The notes beneath the pieces are model-generated. The model had not been told where the DNA came from. It made no database searches and saw only the letters and a program-made list of their open reading frames with translations. From Prevotellaceae bacterium (lineage in GTDB: Bacteria; Bacteroidota; Bacteroidia; Bacteroidales; Paludibacteraceae), in NCBI GenBank assembly GCA_031290375.1, contig JAITNR010000036.1, positions 1 to 12,425 on the forward strand: a DNA stretch of 12,425 nt, given 5' to 3'. This document shows positions 5,059-12,154 of this stretch, piece by piece. How positions within the stretch are numbered: position 1 is the first letter of the stretch; the number at the start of each line of letters is the position of its first letter. The translations under genes and the position numbers were made by a program.

Positions 5059-7605
5059 ATGAAACTGAAAGTTTATACAGAGGAAGAGGTAAAAAAAGCC
5101 ACTTTAGATTATTTTTGCGGGGACGAACTTGCATCTCAGGTTTGGATAAACAAATATGCGTTGAAAGATTCGGACGGGAATCTCTACGAGCATTCGCCTG
5201 AAGATATGCACTGGCGATTGGCAAGAGAGATTGAACGGATTGAGAAAAAATACCCTAATCCGTTGTCAAATGAGGAATTGTTCGCTCTTTTTGATAGGTT
5301 CAAATACATTGTACCACAGGGCGGTCCGATGACGGGAGTCGGCAACGATTTTCAGGTTTCGTCCCTGTCTAACTGCTTTGTAATCGGCATAGAAGAATAC
5401 GCCGATTCCTACGGGGCAATCATCAAACTTGACGAGGAGCAGGTGCAACTTATGAAGAGACGCGGTGGCGTTGGGCACGACTTGTCGCAAATTCGTCCCG
5501 AAGGCTCTCCCGTAAAAAATTCCGCTCTCACCTCTACAGGCATAGTGCCCTTTATGGAGCGCTATTCCAACTCCACACGAGAAGTGGCGCAAGGAGGCAG
5601 ACGAGGAGCTTTGATGCTTTCAGTTTCTATCAAACATCCTGATTCAGAAAAGTTTATAGATGCAAAGTTGCTTCAAGGAAAAATCACAGGGGCGAATATT
5701 TCTGTAAAAATTGATGACGAATTTATGAGATGTGTTGAGAATGGCACTTCATATTGTCAGCAATACCCTGTTGATTCTGACAGTCCGAAGTTTGCAGTAG
5801 ATATTAACGCAAAAGAACTTTGGAACAAAATCGTCCACAATGCGTGGAGTTCGGCTGAACCGGGCGTGCTGTTTTGGGACACAATAACAAAAGAGTCCGT
5901 ACCCGACTGTTATGCCGATTTGGGCTACAAAACCGTTTCTACCAATCCCTGCGGCGAAATTCCACTATGCCCGTACGACTCTTGCCGTTTGATAGCGTTA
6001 AATCTATATTCTTACGTAGAAAATCCATTTACCGAAGAGGCAAAGTTCAATTTTGAACTCTTTAAAAAGCACGTTCAATACGCACAGCGAATAATGGACG
6101 ACATAATTGATTTGGAGATGGAAAAAATTGACAATATCCTGCAAAAAATCAAGTCCGACCCCGAAGATGACGCCATTAAGGAAACGGAGTATATGTTGTG
6201 GGTAAAAATCAGGAACAAAACTGCTCAGGGCAGACGTACAGGCGTTGGCATCACAGCTGAGGGCGATATGGTTGCCGCTTTGGGCTTGCGTTACGGCTCC
6301 GAACAGACAATAGATTTTTCGGAAGAGGTGCATAAGGTAATGGCAGTAGAGGCTTACCGCTCGTCCGTGATTATGGCTAAGGAACGAGGTGCTTTTGAGG
6401 TGTTTGATGCCAAAAGAGAAAAGCAAAATCCGTTCATACTCAGATTAAAAGAGGCTGCACCCGATATGTACGAAGATATGGTAAAATATGGCAGAAGAAA
6501 TATCGCCTGTCTTACAATTGCACCGACAGGCACAACGAGCATTATGACGCAAACTACATCCGGCATTGAGCCTACTTTCAACTGTGTCTATACAAGAAAA
6601 CGCAAGGTTAATCCAAATGACAAAAACGTAACAATTGACGAGGTGGACAAACAGGGTGACAGTTGGGAAAAATACACTGTTTTTCACCATAAATTCGTAG
6701 AATGGATGGTTGGAAAAGGGTATGATGTTACAAAAAAATATTCCGAAACCGAGCTTAACAATTTGATTAGGAAGTCGCCATATTTTGGAGCTACTTCCAA
6801 CGATATAGACTGGCTTAGCAAGGTACGTCTGCAAGGCAAGGTACAGAAGTGGGTTGACCACTCGATTAGCGTTACCGTCAATCTGCCCGAAAACGCAACC
6901 AAAGAACTTGTCGATAAACTTTATCGCGAGGCTTGGAAAGCGGGCTGTAAAGGTATTACAATCTATAGGGAAGGCTCTCGTTCTTCTGTACTTGAGGGGA
7001 TAAAATCGAATGAAGAATCGGGTAAAAACTCCGATAGTCCGCTGATTTGTTTTCCCGTTAATGACACACTCAAACGTCCAAAGGAACTTAATTGTGAGAT
7101 TCTTCGTTTTCAAAATCAAAAGGACAGATGGATTGCTTTTGTGGGTTTGTTGGACAATCGTCCTTACGAAATTTTCACAGGACTTGCCGATGATGAAGAC
7201 GGTATTTTAGTGCCAAAATGGGTTGAAAAAGGGAAAATTATCAAGGAGGTTGATGCTGAGGGCAACAAACAGTACGATTTTCAGTTTATCAATCGTTATG
7301 GCTACAAAACCACGATAGAGGGACTTTCGCACAAATTCAACAAGGAGTTTTGGAACTATGCAAAACTCCTTTCTGGCGTGTTGCGTTATGGAATGCCGAT
7401 AGACCAGGTGATAAAACTGATCAACGGCTTGCAGTTCGACAGCAACAGTATTAATTCGTGGAAGGCAGGCGTAGAGCGTGCCTTGCGCAAATATATCGAA
7501 GGCACAGCCGAGTCATTGACCTGTCCCTCTTGCGGACAACACACGGTAGTGGTGTCGGAAGGCTGTTACAAATGCACAAGTTGTCTTTGGTCAAAGTGTG
7601 GGTGA
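5059..7605 (+). CDS. nrdJ: Adenosylcobalamin-dependent ribonucleotide reductase (class II)
   Basis: Makes deoxyribonucleotides from ribonucleotides using a B12-generated thiyl radical, so it needs no oxygen. The protein has 848 residues from ATG 5059. The frame is open upstream to a TTG at 5020, but that codon lies inside the -7 promoter box and is rejected. Active-site residues fit the Thermotoga NrdJ pattern: NPCGE at 296-300 gives Asn296, radical Cys298 and Glu300, and Cys106 (SLSNC) with Cys309 would be the reducing pair. APTGTTS (488-494) and VNLPENAT (607-614) are further conserved blocks. A C-terminal domain (about 665-815) leads to a zinc-ribbon-like tail with Cys822, 825, 836 and 839, ending in C842-x4-C847, likely the dithiol that re-reduces the active site. 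It is monocistronic, with a strong terminator. Confidence 0.97.
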   Translation: MKLKVYTEEEVKKATLDYFCGDELASQVWINKYALKDSDGNLYEHSPEDMHWRLAREIERIEKKYPNPLSNEELFALFDRFKYIVPQGGPMTGVGNDFQVSSLSNCFVIGIEEYADSYGAIIKLDEEQVQLMKRRGGVGHDLSQIRPEGSPVKNSALTSTGIVPFMERYSNSTREVAQGGRRGALMLSVSIKHPDSEKFIDAKLLQGKITGANISVKIDDEFMRCVENGTSYCQQYPVDSDSPKFAVDINAKELWNKIVHNAWSSAEPGVLFWDTITKESVPDCYADLGYKTVSTNPCGEIPLCPYDSCRLIALNLYSYVENPFTEEAKFNFELFKKHVQYAQRIMDDIIDLEMEKIDNILQKIKSDPEDDAIKETEYMLWVKIRNKTAQGRRTGVGITAEGDMVAALGLRYGSEQTIDFSEEVHKVMAVEAYRSSVIMAKERGAFEVFDAKREKQNPFILRLKEAAPDMYEDMVKYGRRNIACLTIAPTGTTSIMTQTTSGIEPTFNCVYTRKRKVNPNDKNVTIDEVDKQGDSWEKYTVFHHKFVEWMVGKGYDVTKKYSETELNNLIRKSPYFGATSNDIDWLSKVRLQGKVQKWVDHSISVTVNLPENATKELVDKLYREAWKAGCKGITIYREGSRSSVLEGIKSNEESGKNSDSPLICFPVNDTLKRPKELNCEILRFQNQKDRWIAFVGLLDNRPYEIFTGLADDEDGILVPKWVEKGKIIKEVDAEGNKQYDFQFINRYGYKTTIEGLSHKFNKEFWNYAKLLSGVLRYGMPIDQVIKLINGLQFDSNSINSWKAGVERALRKYIEGTAESLTCPSCGQHTVVVSEGCYKCTSCLWSKCG

Positions 7606-7633
7606 GAAAAATAATGTAATGACTAATGACAGG

Positions 7634-7667
7634 AAAACCGTTCTTTAAAAAAGGGGCGGTTTTTGTT
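7634..7667 (+). terminator. Intrinsic terminator of nrdJ
   Basis: AAAACCG (7634-7640) pairs with CGGTTTT (7657-7663). The stem extends inward through TTCTTT facing AAGGGG with G-T wobbles, leaving a small A-rich loop. A T-rich tail (TTTTTGTT) follows directly. It lies 28 bases after the nrdJ stop, a textbook Rho-independent terminator. Confidence 0.85.
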
Positions 7668-7966
7668 AGGCCATGCTCAGTATGTTTTTGCGCATGAATA
7701 ATTGAAATTTACTCTTTTATTTGTTTTTGCACAGATTTTGCTAAATTTATTGATTATGCGAATATTGAACTAACTGACTCCAACACTCAAGTTCTCGAAC
7801 GTAAATCAAATCGTAAAATCAAAGAATGCCTGTAATATATTTAATATCAATTAATTAAAAGATATTTTCTAAAATTAGTACACCCCTACTAATTATTCAT
7901 TATTAACAGCCTCAAAAAAAGTTTTAGTCATAAAGAAAATAATTTGTATTTCTTTAAATAAAACCT
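7668..7966. other. Gene-free gap between nrdJ terminator and purM promoter, possible coding remnant
   Basis: AT-rich, with no recognisable RNA gene or riboswitch. On the plus strand a 33-codon open stretch ending in TAA at 7833-7835 (from GAT at 7734; it reads DFAKFIDYANIELTD near its start) has an ordinary amino acid mix but no start codon, with TGA about 14 codons upstream. It could be the tail of a decayed gene or chance. Two minus-strand heptamers of the TGAATAA family lie at 7893-7906. Confidence 0.4.
7893..7906 (-). repeat. Two tandem heptamers of the TGAATAA family
   Basis: On the minus strand TTAATAA is followed by TGAATAA. This is the shortest of three occurrences of the heptamer in the window and would not be significant on its own. 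Confidence 0.4.
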
Positions 7967-7974
7967 TACCTTTG
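7943..7974 (+). promoter_or_regulatory. purM promoter
   Basis: TTTG at 7943-7946 and TACCTTTG at 7967-7974 match the Bacteroidota -33 and -7 consensus boxes with a 20-base spacer. This is the best promoter in the window. Transcription would start about 25 bases before the purM ATG at 8006. Confidence 0.75.
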
Positions 7975-8005
7975 TTGGCTGAAAAGTATAATAAAACATT
8001 TTTGT

Positions 8006-9031
8006 ATGTCAGTAAGTTATCAGAAAGCGGGTGTAAATCTTGAGGCGGGGTACGAGGTTGTTAGCAGAATAAGAAAACATGTTGCCTCAACTGCAAGAGC
8101 AGGTGCGACAGGCAATATCGGTGCTTTTGGAGGTATGTTCGATTTGTCTAAACTCAATATCAAAGAGCCTGTCCTTGTGAGCGGCACGGACGGCGTGGGA
8201 ACTAAACTCAAACTCGCCTTTGCCATGGACAGGCACGACACTATCGGCATTGATGTTGTTGCAATGTGCGTAAATGATGTATTGGCTCAAGGGGCTGAAC
8301 CTCTGTTTTTCCTTGATTATGTGGCTGTTGGGCACAATGAGCCGCACAAAATCGAACAGATTGTAGCAGGGGTTGCAGATGGTTGCAGACAGGCTTGTTG
8401 TGCTTTGATTGGCGGCGAAACTGCCGAAATGCCGGATATGTATCAGGGTGGCGAATACGACATCGCAGGATTTACTTGTGGAGTGGTTGAAAAACAGCAA
8501 CTTATCGATGGCTCAAAGGTGTCCACAGGTGACGTGTTACTTGGTATTGCCTCTTCGGGTGTGCACTCCAACGGCTTTAGTCTGGTCAGAAAAATCATTG
8601 CTGACAACAAGTTCGACTTAAACAAAATTTATCAGGAACTGTCGGATAATCAAACGCTTGGACAAGTTTTACTAACTCCTACCAAGATATACGTAAAACC
8701 GGTTTTGGAGGTTATCCGCCAATGTAACATCCACGGTATAAGCCATATAACAGGCGGCGGATTTGACGAAAATATTCCAAGAATTTTAAAAGAAAATCAG
8801 GGAATAAAAATCTATAACGACAGTTGGAATATTTTGCCTGTTTTTCATTTCCTTGAAAAATATGGGGAAATTCCTCACAGAGAGATGTTTAATGTCTTTA
8901 ATATGGGTATCGGAATGGTTATTGCCCTCTCCGAGACCGAAGCCCCAAAAGCGATTGAAATTCTGAAGCAACACAACGAAAATGCAAGCATAATAGGCTG
9001 TGTTACAAATAAAAAAGGAGTTTTTATTTGA
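8006..9031 (+). CDS. purM: Phosphoribosylformylglycinamidine cyclo-ligase (AIR synthetase)
   Basis: Fifth step of de novo purine synthesis: ATP-dependent closure of the imidazole ring of FGAM to give AIR, in the cytoplasm. The 341-residue length is typical of the single-domain bacterial enzyme. Family hallmarks are GNIGAFGGMF (36-45), the nucleotide-site motif SGTDGVGTKL (59-68), DVVAMCVNDVLAQGAEPLFF (83-102), GGETAEMP (136-143), SSGVHSNGF and ITGGGFDENIPR (about 247-258). No key residue is missing. It follows a consensus promoter and is the first gene of a same-strand cluster. A small 6-bp hairpin (9028-9042) overlaps its stop without a T-run, so read-through into the next gene, 97 bases downstream, is plausible. 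No purine riboswitch was seen in the leader. Confidence 0.98.
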   Translation: MSVSYQKAGVNLEAGYEVVSRIRKHVASTARAGATGNIGAFGGMFDLSKLNIKEPVLVSGTDGVGTKLKLAFAMDRHDTIGIDVVAMCVNDVLAQGAEPLFFLDYVAVGHNEPHKIEQIVAGVADGCRQACCALIGGETAEMPDMYQGGEYDIAGFTCGVVEKQQLIDGSKVSTGDVLLGIASSGVHSNGFSLVRKIIADNKFDLNKIYQELSDNQTLGQVLLTPTKIYVKPVLEVIRQCNIHGISHITGGGFDENIPRILKENQGIKIYNDSWNILPVFHFLEKYGEIPHREMFNVFNMGIGMVIALSETEAPKAIEILKQHNENASIIGCVTNKKGVFI

Positions 9032-9128
9032 TTGGGAATCAAGATGTGAATATTATTTGTCCAATATATAAATCTTTGATGGTAAAGATATATTAAAAAA
9101 AATGATAATCTAAAACGTATATAAAAAA

Positions 9129-10052
9129 ATGAGTAAAACAAGGATTAAGAATTTTTTTCACTACAATTGGCATTTTGGCGACCGTTATGACGGTTGGCGA
9201 GTACGTAAAATGGACACTGTTTTCAGGGTAATTCCCTATTTTCTCCGTACCCGAATAGACGCCCAAAACTTCTTTGAAGAACGTGTTCCTATCGACTATA
9301 TAGAAACATTTATCAAAGATCACAAGGAGGAAATGCCCGATTTGTCCATTATGCACATTGTTTTGGCATCGCTGGTGCGAATTATCTCGCAACGCCCTCA
9401 CCTTAACCGTTTTGTTGTGTGGAACAAACTTTTTGCCCGCAACCATCTCAACATTGCTCTTGTAGTGAAGCGTTCCCTGACGGATGAAGGCGAAGAAACG
9501 CTTATCAAACCTGAGTTTGCACTCGAAGATACCCTACAGGATGTGGTGAGAAAGGTTCGTGAAGAGTTGGACAAAAATCAAAAGACAGGGCAACAAAACG
9601 GCTCGGACAAAGTGTCGAAATATCTTGGCTTGCTCCCTGATTTTCTGCTTCGTACGGTAGTATTCTTCCTTTATTGGACTGATAAGGTCGGGCTTTTGCC
9701 AAAGTTGATTTATCGTGTCAGTCCATGGCACAGCAGTGTGTTTTTGACAAACATCGGTTCAATTGGAGTGGAGTCGATTTACCACCATCTCTATGAGTTT
9801 GGTACTTGCAGTATGTTTGTTGCAATGGGCAAAAAATCGCGTGCAAATCTTTTAGACCCTGACGGTGAGATTAATACCACAAAAAGCATTATGCTCAAAT
9901 TTGTGCTTGACGAACGTATCTGTGACGGATTTTATTATGCCTCATCCATGCGTATGTTAAACAAAATTTTGGCTGACCCGTCAGTTTTGCTTGTTCCTCC
10001 TCAAACCGTTGTGATAGACACAGGTGTTGGACGTAAACCTGCTGATATTTAA
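9129..10052 (+). CDS. Stand-alone 2-oxoacid dehydrogenase E2-like acyltransferase domain protein
   Basis: A 307-residue protein resembling the catalytic domain of dihydrolipoamide acyltransferases (PF00198) and chloramphenicol acetyltransferase, without lipoyl or subunit-binding domains. Supporting blocks are the early FFEE segment (48-51), MHIVLASLVRIISQRPHLNR (75-94), SSVFLTNIGSIGVESIYHH (202-220), FVAMGKK (230-236) and LKFVLDERICDGFYYA (256-271). The last corresponds to the E2 active-site motif DHRxxDG, but the catalytic histidine is replaced by Glu262; aspartate and glycine remain. It is therefore unlikely to be an ordinary E2, and no E1, E3 or lipoylated partner is nearby. I recall stand-alone relatives with the same DERICDG motif, so this is probably a subfamily trait. 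Hydrophobic helices near 170-195 might touch a membrane. It probably shares a transcript with the oxidoreductase 16 bases downstream. Confidence 0.75.
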   Translation: MSKTRIKNFFHYNWHFGDRYDGWRVRKMDTVFRVIPYFLRTRIDAQNFFEERVPIDYIETFIKDHKEEMPDLSIMHIVLASLVRIISQRPHLNRFVVWNKLFARNHLNIALVVKRSLTDEGEETLIKPEFALEDTLQDVVRKVREELDKNQKTGQQNGSDKVSKYLGLLPDFLLRTVVFFLYWTDKVGLLPKLIYRVSPWHSSVFLTNIGSIGVESIYHHLYEFGTCSMFVAMGKKSRANLLDPDGEINTTKSIMLKFVLDERICDGFYYASSMRMLNKILADPSVLLVPPQTVVIDTGVGRKPADI

Positions 10053-10068
10053 GTAAAATACACAAAAT

Positions 10069-11301
10069 ATGCAACAACAACTTCTTTTTACACCAAAAAA
10101 ATTAGGTGCAATTGAACTGAAAAACCGCTCTATTCGCTCGGCAGCATTTGAGAATATGGGCAAAAACTATTCGCCCACAGAAGAACTTGTAAATTATCAC
10201 AAGTCAGTTGCCAAAGGCGGTGTGGCTATGACAACAGTTGCCTACGCCTCTGTCAATCGTTCCGGAATATCGTTTGACGGGCAGCTGTGGATAAGGCAGG
10301 AAATTATGCCTGAACTCAGACGCCTTGCAGACGAGGTGCATTCGTGCGGGGCAAAGGTTTCCATACAACTTGGACATTGCGGAAATATGACGCATTGGCA
10401 TACGGCAGGGCAAATGCCTGTCGGAGCTTCCACAAGGTTTAACCTCTATTCACCTACCTTTGCCCGAAAACTGAAAGAAAAGGAGATTTTGCAGATAGTA
10501 AAGGACTTTGGCAATGCGGTAAAACTTGTTAAAGAGGCGGGCTTTGATGCGGTAGAAATTCACGCAGGACACGGCTACCTTATCTCGCAGTTTCTTTCGC
10601 CGTACACAAACAGGCGCAGGGACAAATTTGGCGGTAGCCTCAACAATAGAATGCGCTTTATGCAAATGGTAATCGAGGAAGTGCTGAATGTGGCGAATAG
10701 GGAGATCGCCGTTGTGGTGAAGACAAATATGTATGACGGTTTCAGATCGGGGCTTCAGATAGACGACTGTATCACTGTTGCAAAAGAATTGGAACGGCTT
10801 GGTGTTGATGCACTCGTACTTTCGGCAGGGTTTGTCAGCAAAGCCCCAATGACAGTGATGCACGGAGCAATGCCTGTCAAAACCCTTGCTCATTATATGG
10901 ATATGAAAAAATATTGGTGGCTAAAAGCAATGATACGCCTGTTTGGCAGGTTTATGATGAAATCTTTGCCTTACTCCGAAGGTTTTTTTCTGGAAGATGC
11001 AAAACGTTTTCGTAAGGAGTTGAAACTGCCTCTAATCTATGTTGGAGGACTGATTGCGGGCGAAAAAATAGAAGAGGTATTAAATTCGGGCTTTGATTTT
11101 GTGCAAATGGCAAGGGTTTTGATTAATGACCCCGAATTTATCAATCATCTCAAAGAGGGAGGCATAACCTATCGCTCCAACTGCGGACACAGCAACTACT
11201 GTATCGGCAGAATGTACTCCAAGCCGTTCTGTTGCCACCATTGTGCAGAGAACTTGCCGAAAAAGATTGAAAAAGAGATTGAAAAAGCAGAACGCTATTG
11301 A
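10069..11301 (+). CDS. NADH:flavin oxidoreductase, old yellow enzyme family
   Basis: A 410-residue FMN-dependent TIM-barrel ene-reductase-like protein. Evidence is the N-terminal LFTPKKLGAIELKNRSIRSA (6-25), SIQLGHCG (98-105), HAGHGYLISQFLSPYTNRR (165-183) with DKFGGSLNNRMRF (185-197), and the phosphate-binding YVGGLIAGEKIEEVLNSGFD (324-343) followed by QMARVLINDPEF (346-357). The C-terminus has a cysteine cluster: Cys372, Cys378, Cys388, Cys389 and Cys392. Compared with the C-x2-C-N-x-C arrangement I remember in this subgroup, the second cysteine is Ser375, so an iron-sulfur cluster is uncertain. The flavodoxin-like NAD domain of 2,4-dienoyl-CoA reductases is absent. Residues about 265-305 form an aromatic, hydrophobic insertion. 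The substrate is unknown. Spacing to the upstream acyltransferase-like gene is 16 bases. Confidence 0.9.
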   Translation: MQQQLLFTPKKLGAIELKNRSIRSAAFENMGKNYSPTEELVNYHKSVAKGGVAMTTVAYASVNRSGISFDGQLWIRQEIMPELRRLADEVHSCGAKVSIQLGHCGNMTHWHTAGQMPVGASTRFNLYSPTFARKLKEKEILQIVKDFGNAVKLVKEAGFDAVEIHAGHGYLISQFLSPYTNRRRDKFGGSLNNRMRFMQMVIEEVLNVANREIAVVVKTNMYDGFRSGLQIDDCITVAKELERLGVDALVLSAGFVSKAPMTVMHGAMPVKTLAHYMDMKKYWWLKAMIRLFGRFMMKSLPYSEGFFLEDAKRFRKELKLPLIYVGGLIAGEKIEEVLNSGFDFVQMARVLINDPEFINHLKEGGITYRSNCGHSNYCIGRMYSKPFCCHHCAENLPKKIEKEIEKAERY

Positions 11302-11321
11302 GTGCCTTCGCTGCTCCTGGA

Positions 11322-11354
11322 CTTCGCGTCATTGCGGGGAACGAAGCAATCCGG
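11322..11354 (+). repeat. REP-like repeat GTCATTGCGGGGAACGAAGC, variant core
   Basis: From 11327 the unit reads CGTCATTGCGGGGAACGAAG followed by CAATCCGG. It keeps the outer edges GTCATTGCG and GCAATC of the repeats at 3794-3877 and 3985-4013 but has the core GGGAACGAA. Alternative hairpins are possible: CTTCG (11322-11326) with CGAAG (11342-11346), or ATTGC (11331-11335) with GCAAT (11346-11350). It fills the gap between the oxidoreductase and pyrF. Confidence 0.7.
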
Positions 11355-11394
11355 AAAATGAATCAGTTGACCAATAATTTAATTATATACCCTA

Positions 11395-12126
11395 ATGAAT
11401 TTTAGTAAAAAATCCATACAAAAAGATGTGATTATCGCTCTTGACTTTGAAAATAGTGCAATAACACTTGATTTTTTGTCCCAATTTGTTGAACACAAGC
11501 CTTTTGTAAAAATAGGGATGGAGCTTTTTTACGCCGAAGGTGTTGAAATAGTGCGTCTGCTCAAACAACAGGGACACAAAATTTTCCTTGACCTCAAACT
11601 GCACGACATCCCAAATACTGTTAAAAAAGCGATAGCATCGCTCTCGAAATTTGACGTTGATATGGTAAATGTACATTCATCGGGCGGAATAGACATGATG
11701 AGGGCGGCACGCGAAGGATTGAGGCAGACAGACGGTGGCAGTCCACTGCTTATTGCCGTTACTCAACTCACTTCGACATCGGAAGATATGATGCGTAGCG
11801 AACTGTTAATCAACGCCTCAATTAACCAAACGATTGTACATTATGCCCTGAATGCCAAAACTGCCGAACTTGACGGAGTAGTTTGTTCTCCGCTCGAAAC
11901 AGCAATGATAAAAGAGGCTTGCGGTAAAGATTTTTTGACCGTTACGCCGGGAATCAGGCTTTTTGAGAACGAAAAAGACGACCAGGTGCGAATTACCACA
12001 TCTCTACAGGCAGGCAAAAACGGTTCGGACCTCATCGTCATAGGACGACCCATTACTCAGGCAAAAAATCCTGTTGAGGTGTATGAAAAATGCCGTGTAG
12101 ATTTTTTAGAAACCGTTAATAAATAA
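11395..12126 (+). CDS. pyrF: Orotidine 5'-phosphate decarboxylase, type 1
   Basis: Last step of de novo UMP synthesis: decarboxylation of OMP in the cytoplasm by a dimeric TIM barrel. The 243-residue length fits type 1 enzymes such as that of Bacillus subtilis. DVIIALDF (11-18) and VKIGMELF (38-45, Lys39) open the barrel. FLDLKLHDIPNTV (64-76) gives the catalytic Asp66, Lys68 and Asp71, TPGIR (184-188) is the phosphate-side loop, and VIGRPITQAKNP (215-226) contains the phosphate-binding arginine. All are intact. The ATG at 11395 lies 93 bases after the oxidoreductase, and no TAnnTTTG box is visible in between, so it may be read from upstream. Bacteroides species typically carry the longer type 2 enzyme (about 270 residues), which makes this form notable. 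Confidence 0.97.
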   Translation: MNFSKKSIQKDVIIALDFENSAITLDFLSQFVEHKPFVKIGMELFYAEGVEIVRLLKQQGHKIFLDLKLHDIPNTVKKAIASLSKFDVDMVNVHSSGGIDMMRAAREGLRQTDGGSPLLIAVTQLTSTSEDMMRSELLINASINQTIVHYALNAKTAELDGVVCSPLETAMIKEACGKDFLTVTPGIRLFENEKDDQVRITTSLQAGKNGSDLIVIGRPITQAKNPVEVYEKCRVDFLETVNK

Positions 12127-12154
12127 TGAATAGTGAATAATGAATAATGAATAA
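12127..12154 (+). repeat. Four tandem heptamers TGAATAG/TGAATAA
   Basis: TGAATAG is followed by three exact TGAATAA units, starting directly after the pyrF stop codon. The heptamer is the same as in the inverted arrangement at 2773-2831 and the pair at 7893-7906. Copy number may vary between strains. Confidence 0.75.

Noticed and set aside
6445..7119. Long minus-strand open frame (224 codons) inside nrdJ
   Set aside because: It lies fully antisense to a well-conserved gene and its translation resembles no family; it is explained by codon structure of nrdJ.
5059..7605. Intein or insertion in nrdJ
   Set aside because: Ribonucleotide reductases are frequent intein hosts, but the conserved motifs follow each other at normal spacing and the length fits the family without an insert.
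7606..8005. tRNA or purine riboswitch before purM
   Set aside because: No cloverleaf or riboswitch core was seen, and the predicted purM leader is only about 25 bases.
8087..8500. Minus-strand open frame of 137 codons inside purM
   Set aside because: Antisense to conserved PurM motifs, with no domain signature.
9028..9042. Terminator directly after purM
   Set aside because: The 6-bp AU-rich stem overlaps the stop codon and has no T-run, so it is unlikely to end transcription.
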